Part shown: positions 35,121-42,682 of the stretch, one piece after another
How the letters are laid out: every line of letters starts with the position of its first letter
Position numbering within the stretch: the stretch's first letter is position 1
Origin: Novosphingobium sp. PhB57
GTDB lineage: Bacteria; Pseudomonadota; Alphaproteobacteria; Sphingomonadales; Sphingomonadaceae
DNA: 64,000 nucleotides
Assembly: GCF_004342985.1 (NCBI RefSeq)
Contig: NZ_SMBO01000001.1
Location: 1,178,001-1,242,000, forward strand
Direction: 5' to 3'
Notes under the pieces: generated by a model
Told to the model about the DNA's origin: nothing
The model's input: the letters and a program-made list of their open reading frames with translations, nothing else
Databases searched by the model: none
Translations under genes and position numbers: made by a program

Positions 35121-35999
35121 CACCATCAGCAACGTGCGCTGGCGGCCGATCCGCCGGCTGAGCGACACACAGCCCCCAGCCCCGGGCAATATGCCCATCG
35201 CCAGTTCGGGCAACTGGAACCACGCGCGGCGGCTCGCCGTGATCCGCGCCGCGCAAGCCGCCAGTTCGAGCCCGGCGCCGATGCAGGCCCCGTCGATGTG
35301 CACTTCCATGCGGTCCGCACACATCAGCGCCTCGCGGGCGGGGAGCGTGACACAGCGGATCGCATGGGCCGTGGCCGGATCGGTCGTGGTGCCGAACTCC
35401 GAAAGGTCCGCGCCCAGGCTGAAGCTGCGCCCCTCCGCCCGCAGGCGGACCCGCTCGATGGTCCGGTCGACATTGGCCAGCGCGAAGGCCTCATGAAGCG
35501 CGTCGCGCATGGTCCGATCGATGGCGTTGCCCGCTTCCGGCCGATCCAGCGTGACGGTAAGGATGTCCCTTTCGCGCGCAAGCGTTACCCGCCCTTCGCG
35601 AAGCGCGGCGTGCACCGGGCGCCGCGCGGCGATCCAGCGCCGATGCGAGTCGCTGCCCTGCAGCACTGCATAGGCCAGCGACTCGGCGACGAGTGCTTCC
35701 TCATCGGGTAAATGATCCAGAATGCGCAGCAACTGCGTCACCACCGCCGCCGCGCTCGGCTGGTCACGCACCGCCGCCAGCAAGGCCTCGGGCGTGAAGC
35801 GCGGTTCGAGGCAGGCGTCGAGTCGCGCTGCCAGCGGATGATCGCAAGGACCCAGGCCGATCACCGGATAAGGCGGCAGCCGTAATCCGGGGGCGTCCCG
35901 GGCCTCTTTTCCCAGATCGACGAAGGCCATCGGCCAGTCCGGGTAGCTACCGGGGGCGGCCAGGTCCTGCAGGGAGAGGGTCACATCGTCTGGAGTCAC
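35043..35999 (-). CDS. Enoyl-CoA hydratase/isomerase-like protein, short C-terminus
   Basis: 318 aa from GTG 35999. A non-crotonase N-terminal part of about 130 residues is followed by the crotonase fold: LTVTLDRPEAGNAID, the oxyanion loop FSLGADLSEF, the first catalytic Glu in GACIGAGLEL and the second in QLPELAMGILPGAGG. Both catalytic Glu are kept. The chain stops six residues after GLVDAL, where usual crotonases continue for about 60-80 residues of helices that pack the trimer. It is therefore either a natural short form or a truncated one. Its N-terminal extension may replace the missing part. Confidence 0.82.
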   Translation of the reverse strand: MTPDDVTLSLQDLAAPGSYPDWPMAFVDLGKEARDAPGLRLPPYPVIGLGPCDHPLAARLDACLEPRFTPEALLAAVRDQPSAAAVVTQLLRILDHLPDEEALVAESLAYAVLQGSDSHRRWIAARRPVHAALREGRVTLARERDILTVTLDRPEAGNAIDRTMRDALHEAFALANVDRTIERVRLRAEGRSFSLGADLSEFGTTTDPATAHAIRCVTLPAREALMCADRMEVHIDGACIGAGLELAACAARITASRRAWFQLPELAMGILPGAGGCVSLSRRIGRQRTLLMVLSGRRLGAREALAWGLVDALVDDPT

Positions 36000-36183
36000 C
36001 GCAGTGCATTACCTTTCCGGTCAATTGCCTGTGCCGCTTGAAACATGCCCATCCCTCTTCGCCAAGGCCAGCCCGCCGCAGCAAACTTGCGCTCCAACGC
36101 ATTGTTTCGGGCATAAAATGGCAGAAATCCGCCAGTTCCTTGGCACTACCTCCATTTCGACATCATCGCATGCGCGAAGCCTA

Positions 36184-36220
36184 TTGAAGCAGCATCGCCA
36201 TGATGCTAACCCGGTTTAGC
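36184..36220 (+). promoter_or_regulatory. Promoter with operator palindrome upstream of the iclR-type gene
   Basis: TTGAAG (36184-36189), a 17-bp spacer and TAACCC (36207-36212) form the promoter. The -10 box is inside GCTAACCCGGTTTAGC (36205-36220), a palindrome with one mismatched pair. The layout repeats that at 29080-29115 base for base in register. The remaining bases of the 308-bp gap 36000-36307 show only a CGAGTC...GACTCG repeat (36227-36232, 36255-36260) in the leader and no gene. Confidence 0.55.
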
Positions 36221-36307
36221 AAAAAACGAGTCAGGCTCAGTTTTTATAGAGACCGACTCGAGGAGAGAAGTGAGTTTCCATCACCACCCGGAGGGAGGAG
36301 AGACCTC

Positions 36308-37111
36308 ATGCCTGGAAAGACGACCTCATCGAACAAGGCGAAGATTGCTCGCCGCGTCATCGAAGTGCTCGAATATTTCGACGATTCCCACCGCGAAGCG
36401 ACCGTCATGGACATCGTGCGCCGCTACAATCGGCCGCAGTCGAGCACGTCGGAACTGCTTTCAAGCCTCGTGGAACTTGGTCTGCTTCACAAGGATCCTT
36501 ATTCCCGCGCCTATAGCCTCACGCCCCGCGCCGCGTTGATCGGCACTTCGGGCCAGCCCGAACTCGTCCGCGACGGCCGGATCGTCCGCCTGATGGACCG
36601 CCTGGTCGCCCAGACCGGCCTTTCGGTCGCGCTCACCTCGATGGTCGGGCTGGACGTGCAGATCGTGAACTGGCGCCATGGCCCGCGTGCCCTTGCCGCA
36701 ACGCGCGAACTGGCCGGCGGGATCAAGGAACCCCTCGCCCAGAACGGAGCCGGCTGGCTCATGCTGTCCACCATCGCACGCCAGCGCTGCGAGGGCATGG
36801 TCCGCCGTCTCAATGCCGAAGCCGACGAGCAGGGCAAGTTCCAGTTCGCCGACATGATGAACCGCATCGATACCTGCCGCGACCCGCGCCATGTGTTCGG
36901 CCCGGCCGGTTTCGGCAGCGGCGCCGAGGCCCTTTCCGGTCTCGTCCCGCGCCAGCCCGAGGGTCACCCGCTGGTCATCAGCCTGATCTACGGCAAGGAC
37001 GACAAGGTCAATCCCGAGGCGCTGCTGCACTCCCTGGGTGACGCGATGCGCAAGTGCCTGCCCGATCCCACGCCGATGCCGGAGCCGGAACTGCTCTCGC
37101 ACGCAGCTTGA
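36308..37111 (+). CDS. IclR-family transcriptional regulator
   Basis: 267 aa from ATG 36308, with a strong GGAGGGAGGAGAG just upstream. An N-terminal winged helix-turn-helix (about residues 12-72) reads IARRVIEVLEYFDD, MDIVRRYNRPQSSTSELLSSL and GLLHKDPYSRAYSLT. The GAF-like effector domain follows with LVAQTGLSVALTSMVGLDV and GAGWLMLS. IclR regulators control catabolic genes in response to aromatic or short organic acids. Local palindromes and the adjacent CoA-ester genes suggest it governs part of the 24-38 kb region, which remains inference. Confidence 0.88.
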   Translation: MPGKTTSSNKAKIARRVIEVLEYFDDSHREATVMDIVRRYNRPQSSTSELLSSLVELGLLHKDPYSRAYSLTPRAALIGTSGQPELVRDGRIVRLMDRLVAQTGLSVALTSMVGLDVQIVNWRHGPRALAATRELAGGIKEPLAQNGAGWLMLSTIARQRCEGMVRRLNAEADEQGKFQFADMMNRIDTCRDPRHVFGPAGFGSGAEALSGLVPRQPEGHPLVISLIYGKDDKVNPEALLHSLGDAMRKCLPDPTPMPEPELLSHAA

Positions 37112-37160
37112 AGGCAGCCTGACCGGGGGCGAGAACCGCCGCCGGAACCGGCAACGGAAA

Positions 37161-37192
37161 AAAGGCCTCGCGGCATGACCGCGAGGCCTTTT
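37161..37192. terminator. Bidirectional intrinsic terminator
   Basis: AAAGGCCTCGCGG (37161-37173), loop CATGA, CCGCGAGGCCTTTT (37179-37192). Extra A bases precede on the left (from 37158). A perfect stem with A- and T-runs serves the iclR-type gene and the convergent esterase gene. Confidence 0.93.
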
Positions 37193-37204
37193 CCTTTGGA
37201 GCGC

Positions 37205-38326
37205 TTATTTCTGTCCGGCCTGCTTCTGACCGGCCTGGATCTCGTCCAGCATGGTGCGGGCGATCTTGAGGAAGTTCGCCGTATCCGTCTGAGCGGACGG
37301 GATCGCCTGCCGGAAGGTCGCGAAACCGTGGACCAGCCCGCGGCCTTCATAGAAAGCCGTCGGCACGCCCGCCTCGACGAGCTTGGCGGCATAAGCGCGG
37401 CCCTGATCGCGCAGCGGATCGAGCCCCGCCGTGACCAGAACCGTGGGCGGCAGGCCGGCCAGGCTGCCCAGGATCGGGGAGCTGCGCGGGCTCTTGGGAT
37501 CGGCTGCATAGTGCTTCTGGAACAGCGCGGTCATGCTGTCGTCGAGGCCGTAGCCCTTGGCGAACTGTTGAGCCGAAGGATAGCTGCGGGTGAAATCGGC
37601 CGCGGGATAGATCGGCACTTGCAGGATCACCGGCACGGCCGCCGGCTTGTCGCGCAGGGCCGCCGCGGCGATCAGGGTGAGATTGCCGCCGGCGCTATCG
37701 CCGCTGAGAACCAGTCCCGTGACATCGCGGCCCAGTGCCTTGCCGTTCGCGGCCACCCAGCGCGCGGCAGCCTCTCCGTCATCGGGAGCGGCGGGCCAGG
37801 GATGCTCCGGCGCCAGGCGATATTCGACCGAGACCACCGGCAAGTCGAGCTGGCGCGAGATTTCGGCGGCCAGCGCGGCATGGGTATCGATGCTGCCCAG
37901 CACGTAGCCACCGCCGTGATAGAACACCACCACCGGTCCCGGTCCGCGCTCTGCGCGCGTATCGAACAGGCGCAGGGGGATCGATCCGCCCGGCCCCGGC
38001 ATGGTCAGGTCTTTCATCACCGCGAGATCGCCGACGGGAAGGTCGCGGGACGGCATGGCCGACGGCGGCAGCTTGCGGATCTGCGCGATCACTTCGGCCG
38101 TCAGCGGCGGCATCGGATGCGCGTTCGACGCCTTGAGATAGGCCGCCACGTCCGGCCGCACAAAAGGCGAGGCCGTGGCTCCTGACGCCGGCGCGGGCGC
38201 CGATACCGCAGCCGCTTCCTTCGCGGCAAGGCCAAAGGGCGCGAAAGCGACGGCCAGCGCCGTCATTCCCAGCCCGAGATGTGCGAGAGTCGAAGTTCTT
38301 TTCTTCGTACCGATCACGAATTGCAT
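37205..38326 (-). CDS. Exported alpha/beta-hydrolase of the HSL (GDSAGG) family
   Basis: 373 aa from ATG 38326, with GGGAGGA upstream. An N-terminal signal-like helix (LAHLGLGMTALAVAFAPFGLAA, broken here by a KKRTST start) suggests export. The oxyanion motif is YHGGGYVLGS, the nucleophile Ser lies in SGDSAGGNL, the acid is in GLDPLRDQG and the His in HGFATFRQA. The family hydrolyses short esters. It follows mrcA by 85 bp on the same strand, but could be independent. A short Gln/Lys repeat, AGQKQAGQK, ends the protein. Confidence 0.92.
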   Translation of the reverse strand: MQFVIGTKKRTSTLAHLGLGMTALAVAFAPFGLAAKEAAAVSAPAPASGATASPFVRPDVAAYLKASNAHPMPPLTAEVIAQIRKLPPSAMPSRDLPVGDLAVMKDLTMPGPGGSIPLRLFDTRAERGPGPVVVFYHGGGYVLGSIDTHAALAAEISRQLDLPVVSVEYRLAPEHPWPAAPDDGEAAARWVAANGKALGRDVTGLVLSGDSAGGNLTLIAAAALRDKPAAVPVILQVPIYPAADFTRSYPSAQQFAKGYGLDDSMTALFQKHYAADPKSPRSSPILGSLAGLPPTVLVTAGLDPLRDQGRAYAAKLVEAGVPTAFYEGRGLVHGFATFRQAIPSAQTDTANFLKIARTMLDEIQAGQKQAGQK

Positions 38327-38411
38327 CCAATCCTCCCTGTTAGAGAGGCCCGTTGTATGGCTGCAATTCGCGCTTGGCGAGCGAGAGAGACCTCCCGCCC
38401 GCCTCGCAGGC

Positions 38412-40958
38412 TCAATAAACGCCACCCTGTTGTTCGGCGAAGTCCTGCTGCTCGCCGGAACTGGCGGTGATCGCGGCCTGGCGGGCTTCGCGCACGCCGC
38501 GAATCTCGGCGACAAGCGCATCACGGCGGCGCGCAAATTCGTCTTCAGGCGAATATTGGCGCGGCTCGGTATCGGGCTTGAAGGCTTCCCAGATCACGGC
38601 CGCCTTCGGGTCATTGCCCGGCTCGACGCCCATGACCTGCTTGCCGCTGACGCGATCGATGCGGACCATGCGAATCCCCGCAGGCGCGACGAACGGCTGC
38701 GTGCCCCAGCGCTCGCGCGTGGCCTGGACCACCTGCTTGAAGATCGGCGCGGAAATACGGCCACCTTGCGCATATCCACCGAGCGAGCGCGGCGTATCGT
38801 ACCCGAGATAGACGCCGCCGACATAGTCCTGCGTGCCGCCGACGAACCAGACGTCGGTCGGGCCATTGGTGGTGCCGGTCTTGCCGAACATCGGCATGCC
38901 AAGGTCGCGCAGGACCACGGCGGTGCCGCGGGTCACCACGCCTTCGAGCATGTGGACCACCTGATAGGCAGTGCCGGAATCGATCACCTGCTTGCCCCGG
39001 CGCACGACGCGCGGCATCGGCTTGCCGTCCCATTCGGGCATGTTGCAGGTATCGCAGCGGCGGTTGTCCGGCTTCCAGATCACCTTGCCATTGCGGTCCT
39101 GCACGTAGTCGATCGGCGACGACGCGAACTGCACGCCGTTGTTCGCCAGGGCGGAGTAGGCATTGACCATGCGCGAAACCGTGGTTTCGCCCGCGCCGAG
39201 CGCGAAGGATAAGTAGGGCTTGTAGTCCCCGATACCGACGGTCTTGAAGGTCTTCACCACGCGCTTCATGCCGGTGTCGTTGGCGATGCGGATGGTCATC
39301 AGGTTGCGGGACTGTTCCAGGCCCCAACGCATGGTGTGGCTGCCGGAGCCGCCTTCGCCGCCAAAGTTGCGGAAGCATTTGTTGCCCAGCGCCCCGCCCT
39401 GATAGACGCAGAACGTGCCGTCGAGCACCTGGGTCGCCGGCGTCATGCCGTATTGCAGCCCGGTGGCGTAGACGAAAGGCTTGATGGTGGAGCCAGGCTG
39501 ACGTTCGGCCTGCACGGCGCGGTTGAAGGAATCGAGTCCGGAATCGAATCCGCCCTGCATCGCCATGATGCGGCCGGTGCCCGGCTGCTCGATCACCATG
39601 CCGCCCGAAACCTCGGGAACGGTGCGAACCGCATACGTATCCGATGAAACCGGCGCCGCGGCGACGAGGTCACCCACTTTGGCGAGGTCCGAGATATTGG
39701 TGAGCGCCGAGATATTGCCGTCGGAGAACCCGATCCGGCCGGTCGAGCCGCTGCGATCGACGATCACGCCGACGCGCCAGTCCTTGTAGTCGATCGTCTT
39801 GTTGGAAACGATCAGCTGGGACTGCCAGGTGCTCATGTCGTCGATATGCGCGATCGGATGGGCCCAGGCCCGCCCGCCCTGATAGCGCAGCAGACCCGCG
39901 CGCAGGGCATCGCGCACGGCGCCCTGCATCTGCGGATCGAGCGAAGTGCGCACCCAGAGGCCGCCGGCATAGACGCTGTTCGGCCCGTCCTCGGCCTTTT
40001 CGCCGTACTGGTCGATCAGGCGGCGGCGCACTTCCTCGATGAAGTAGCCGTTGCCGGAGGGATAAGTCTCGACGCGGCGGGCGATCAGGCCGAGCGGCTG
40101 GGCCTTGGCGGCGTCGGCATCGGCGCGCGTCGCCCAGCCGTTGGTCACCATCTGATCGAGCACCCAGTTGCGGCGCTCGACCGCCATGTCCTCATACTGC
40201 TTGCGGCCGTAACGCTCCGGCGCCTTGGGCAGGATCGCCAGGAACGCGGCTTCGTGGAGCTGGAGCTGGTCGACATCCTTGCCGAAATAGGCCCGGGCAG
40301 CAGCCTGGACGCCGAAGCTCTGGCGGCCCAGCGGAATCTCGTTGAGGTAGAGTTCCAGAATCTGCGGCTTGTTCAGCACGCTCTCGATACGGCGGGCGAC
40401 CACCATTTCCTTGAGCTTGCGCGTGACCGAGTATTCGTCGCCGATCAGGATGTTCTTGGCCACCTGCTGGGTGATCGTCGAACCGCCGCGCGCGCGGCCC
40501 CCGGTGCCGAGCTTGGAGGCATAGTCCACGACCGCGCCGGCAAGCCCGGTGACATCGACGCCGCCGTGGGTCCAGAACGTCTTGTCCTCGGCCGAGAGGA
40601 AAGCGTCGACCAGCGGCCTCGGGAAATCGACGTAGCGCAGCTGGACGCGGCGCTCGCGAGCATAACTGTAGACGATCTGGCCATCGACGCCGCGCACCAT
40701 GGTGGGCAAAGGCGGCTGATATTCCAGCAGCTTGCTGGCGTCGGGGAGATCGTGGGTGAAGGCAACCCAGAGCCCGCCGAGCGCGACGAGGCCGGTTCCC
40801 GCGGCATAAGTGAAGCGGCGCAGCCACTTGCGTTCGCGCCAGGCGCCCCCAAATGCAGCGAAGGGTCGGCCGAAACGACGGCCGGCACCACGGCTGATGC
40901 GATAGTGGGCGTCCTCGGGCGGCTGCTCGGAGCCGTTGTCGATGATCTCGTCGGTCAT
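38412..40958 (-). CDS. mrcA: Penicillin-binding protein 1A (class A, glycosyltransferase-transpeptidase)
   Basis: 848 aa. One transmembrane helix (about residues 48-66) is followed by the GT51 domain with catalytic Glu124 in AEDKTFWTHGGVD and GGSTITQQVAKN. An OB-like insert is followed by the transpeptidase with Ser490-x-x-Lys493 (GSTIKP), Ser550-x-Asn552 (SRN) and Lys693-Thr-Gly (KTGTTN). It polymerises and crosslinks peptidoglycan at the inner membrane. The upstream gene on the same strand is a peptidoglycan amidase. A palindromic repeat lies in the 208-bp gap between them. Confidence 0.95.
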   Translation of the reverse strand: MTDEIIDNGSEQPPEDAHYRISRGAGRRFGRPFAAFGGAWRERKWLRRFTYAAGTGLVALGGLWVAFTHDLPDASKLLEYQPPLPTMVRGVDGQIVYSYARERRVQLRYVDFPRPLVDAFLSAEDKTFWTHGGVDVTGLAGAVVDYASKLGTGGRARGGSTITQQVAKNILIGDEYSVTRKLKEMVVARRIESVLNKPQILELYLNEIPLGRQSFGVQAAARAYFGKDVDQLQLHEAAFLAILPKAPERYGRKQYEDMAVERRNWVLDQMVTNGWATRADADAAKAQPLGLIARRVETYPSGNGYFIEEVRRRLIDQYGEKAEDGPNSVYAGGLWVRTSLDPQMQGAVRDALRAGLLRYQGGRAWAHPIAHIDDMSTWQSQLIVSNKTIDYKDWRVGVIVDRSGSTGRIGFSDGNISALTNISDLAKVGDLVAAAPVSSDTYAVRTVPEVSGGMVIEQPGTGRIMAMQGGFDSGLDSFNRAVQAERQPGSTIKPFVYATGLQYGMTPATQVLDGTFCVYQGGALGNKCFRNFGGEGGSGSHTMRWGLEQSRNLMTIRIANDTGMKRVVKTFKTVGIGDYKPYLSFALGAGETTVSRMVNAYSALANNGVQFASSPIDYVQDRNGKVIWKPDNRRCDTCNMPEWDGKPMPRVVRRGKQVIDSGTAYQVVHMLEGVVTRGTAVVLRDLGMPMFGKTGTTNGPTDVWFVGGTQDYVGGVYLGYDTPRSLGGYAQGGRISAPIFKQVVQATRERWGTQPFVAPAGIRMVRIDRVSGKQVMGVEPGNDPKAAVIWEAFKPDTEPRQYSPEDEFARRRDALVAEIRGVREARQAAITASSGEQQDFAEQQGGVY

Positions 40959-40969
40959 TTCGACTGCCT

Positions 40970-41020
40970 CTAGAGCATTTTCAGGTCAGGTGGAAACACC
41001 TGAGGACCCGGAAAAATGCC
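40970..41020. repeat. Dispersed palindromic (REP-like) element
   Basis: GCATTTTC (40975-40982) and GAAAAATGC (41011-41019) flank an inner perfect hairpin TCAGGTG-GAAA-CACCTGA (40986-40992, 40997-41003). The CTAGAGCATTTTC...GAAAATGC frame resembles the short palindromic elements scattered between genes in alphaproteobacteria. Only this copy is seen in the window. It lies 12 bp before the mrcA start, so on the minus strand it is in the mrcA leader. Confidence 0.6.
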
Positions 41021-41166
41021 GCAACAAAGATGGATCGGAAACTGCTACGCCCCGGTTCAGCGGCTCGGGCTCTAGCACGGGCTTTTTGCGCAAGGCCAGA
41101 TGCGGCGTGCTCTTTTCGTCGCAGCGACCGTTCTGCTCGAACCGCTCCTGCGCGCAGAAGAGACGG

Positions 41167-42036
41167 TCAGACGCCGACTTTCCGGGCGAAATAGGCGCGG
41201 ATGGCCCTGGCCGCGGCATCCGCCAGAGCCTGCTGCCCCGCGCGGGATGTCAGCAGCTGAGCGTCCGCCTCATTGTTGATATAGCCGGTCTCGAACAGGA
41301 TCGAGGGGATATCCGGCGCCTTGAGCACGGCCAGCGCCGCGGTCTGCACCTGGTCCCGGTGGAGGCCGAGGTTGGCGCCGCGCATCTCGCGCAGCACGAG
41401 TTCGCCGACTTGCGTGGAGCCGGCCTGGGTGCCCCGCTGCGACAGGTCGAGCAGGATCGCGCCCACCGTCTGGCTGGTCTGCGCCAGGGCGACGCCATTG
41501 ACCCGCCCCGCCGCGTTTTCCCGCGCGGCGAAGCGCTCGGCAGCCTCGCTGGAGCCCTTTTCGGACAGGACATAGACGCTGGCCCCGCGCGCGGCATCGC
41601 TGTCCGCGCTGTCTGCATGGATCGACACGAAAAGGTCGGCACCAAGCCGCCGCGCCATGTCCGGCCGGTCCGGCAGTGCAATGAAGCGATCGGCATCGCG
41701 GGTCAGCGCCACGCGAATGCCGCCGTCCTCCAGCAGCCGGTTGCGCAGCGCCAGGGCGATCCTGAGTGCGACCGTCTTTTCCTTGGCATCGCCCTGCCCG
41801 GCGCCGGGATCGAAACCGCCGTGACCCGCGTCGATCACCACCAGCGGCCGGCTGGCATCGCCGGGCCCGTCGATCCGCGGCAGGTCCACCGGCATGCCCA
41901 CCTCGGGCAGGTCGAAGCGCACGACATAGTCAAGATCACGCTGCGAGGGGAAGAAACGCGGCCAGAGCACCCACAATGCGATCGCCAGCGCCAGGGGCGC
42001 GGAAAGGATCATGACGAGCTGCGTGCTGCGCGACAT
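41167..42036 (-). CDS. N-acetylmuramoyl-L-alanine amidase (Amidase_3)
   Basis: 289 aa. An N-terminal helix (about residues 8-27) may be a signal anchor. The zinc amidase domain has IDAGHGGFDPGA (first His), KEKTVALRIALAL (Glu), VSIHADSA (second His) and the catalytic Glu in LFETGYINN. No AMIN domain is present, so it is a short AmiC-like form. It cuts the amide between MurNAc and the stem peptide in the periplasm during septum splitting. It is probably co-transcribed with mrcA. No promoter is obvious in the divergent region shared with rne. Confidence 0.93.
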   Translation of the reverse strand: MSRSTQLVMILSAPLALAIALWVLWPRFFPSQRDLDYVVRFDLPEVGMPVDLPRIDGPGDASRPLVVIDAGHGGFDPGAGQGDAKEKTVALRIALALRNRLLEDGGIRVALTRDADRFIALPDRPDMARRLGADLFVSIHADSADSDAARGASVYVLSEKGSSEAAERFAARENAAGRVNGVALAQTSQTVGAILLDLSQRGTQAGSTQVGELVLREMRGANLGLHRDQVQTAALAVLKAPDIPSILFETGYINNEADAQLLTSRAGQQALADAAARAIRAYFARKVGV

Positions 42037-42682
42037 CCCATTTGACTAGGATCGCCCAACGCTCGCCGCAATCCCGCCGAACAGCGCTTTTCCCCCGATT
42101 TCACGCGTCTGGCGGCAATCCGCACGGCGATAACGCTCACTGTTCGGCAATGAACTTGCCGTGCAGTGTCTTGAATGCTAGGCCGTTTCGACCCGGGCCC
42201 AAGAAGCTTCGGCCTTCGAAATCCGGACAGACACCACTAGGATGGTGCCGGACAGGGCCGACCAAGCCAAATCCCGGCCGTCAAAAACCGGAAAATTCGT
42301 TCCGGATCGAACAGGTTGACGCGAGAGATGAGAAGCCAATTGCCGCCTTGCCAGCCGACGCCCGAGAGGGCGGTGGCGGTGTGGGCGCAATTCTTCGCGT
42401 GTCCGAACTCGCCACGCGCACTTCCGCTCGCAGACACGCCCGCCCGTCTCCTGGCAATCCGCCGGAAGACAGCAGGCACCATCGCGGCCTCTGCCGCGAC
42501 AGACAAGAAAACAGTCGCACTCGGGGCGCTGGATTGCCCCGTTTCCAACTTTACCTCCGCCCGTTTCGAGGCTGGCCTTGCCGCATCCGGCAGGCCCGAC
42601 CTTCTCGCGGCGGGCACCATCGAACAGACACGCGCCGCCCTGGCTGATCCGGCCGGGGCAGAGCGCGTACGGAGAATATACA
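42037..42682. promoter_or_regulatory. Long divergent region: amidase promoter and rne leader
   Basis: 646 bp without a credible gene. A hairpin CCGGAA-AATTCG-TTCCGG lies at 42288-42305. A weak promoter reading is TTGCCG (42156) with TAGGCC 17 bp on. RNase E genes in other bacteria have long leaders by which the enzyme degrades its own mRNA, and this region has the length for such control. The reading frames that cross it have no homology I recognise and no good ribosome sites. Confidence 0.4.

Noticed and set aside
36004..36219. 71-codon frame in the region upstream of the iclR-type gene
   Set aside because: It has no ribosome site, runs through the promoter and operator palindrome, and its composition is not protein-like.
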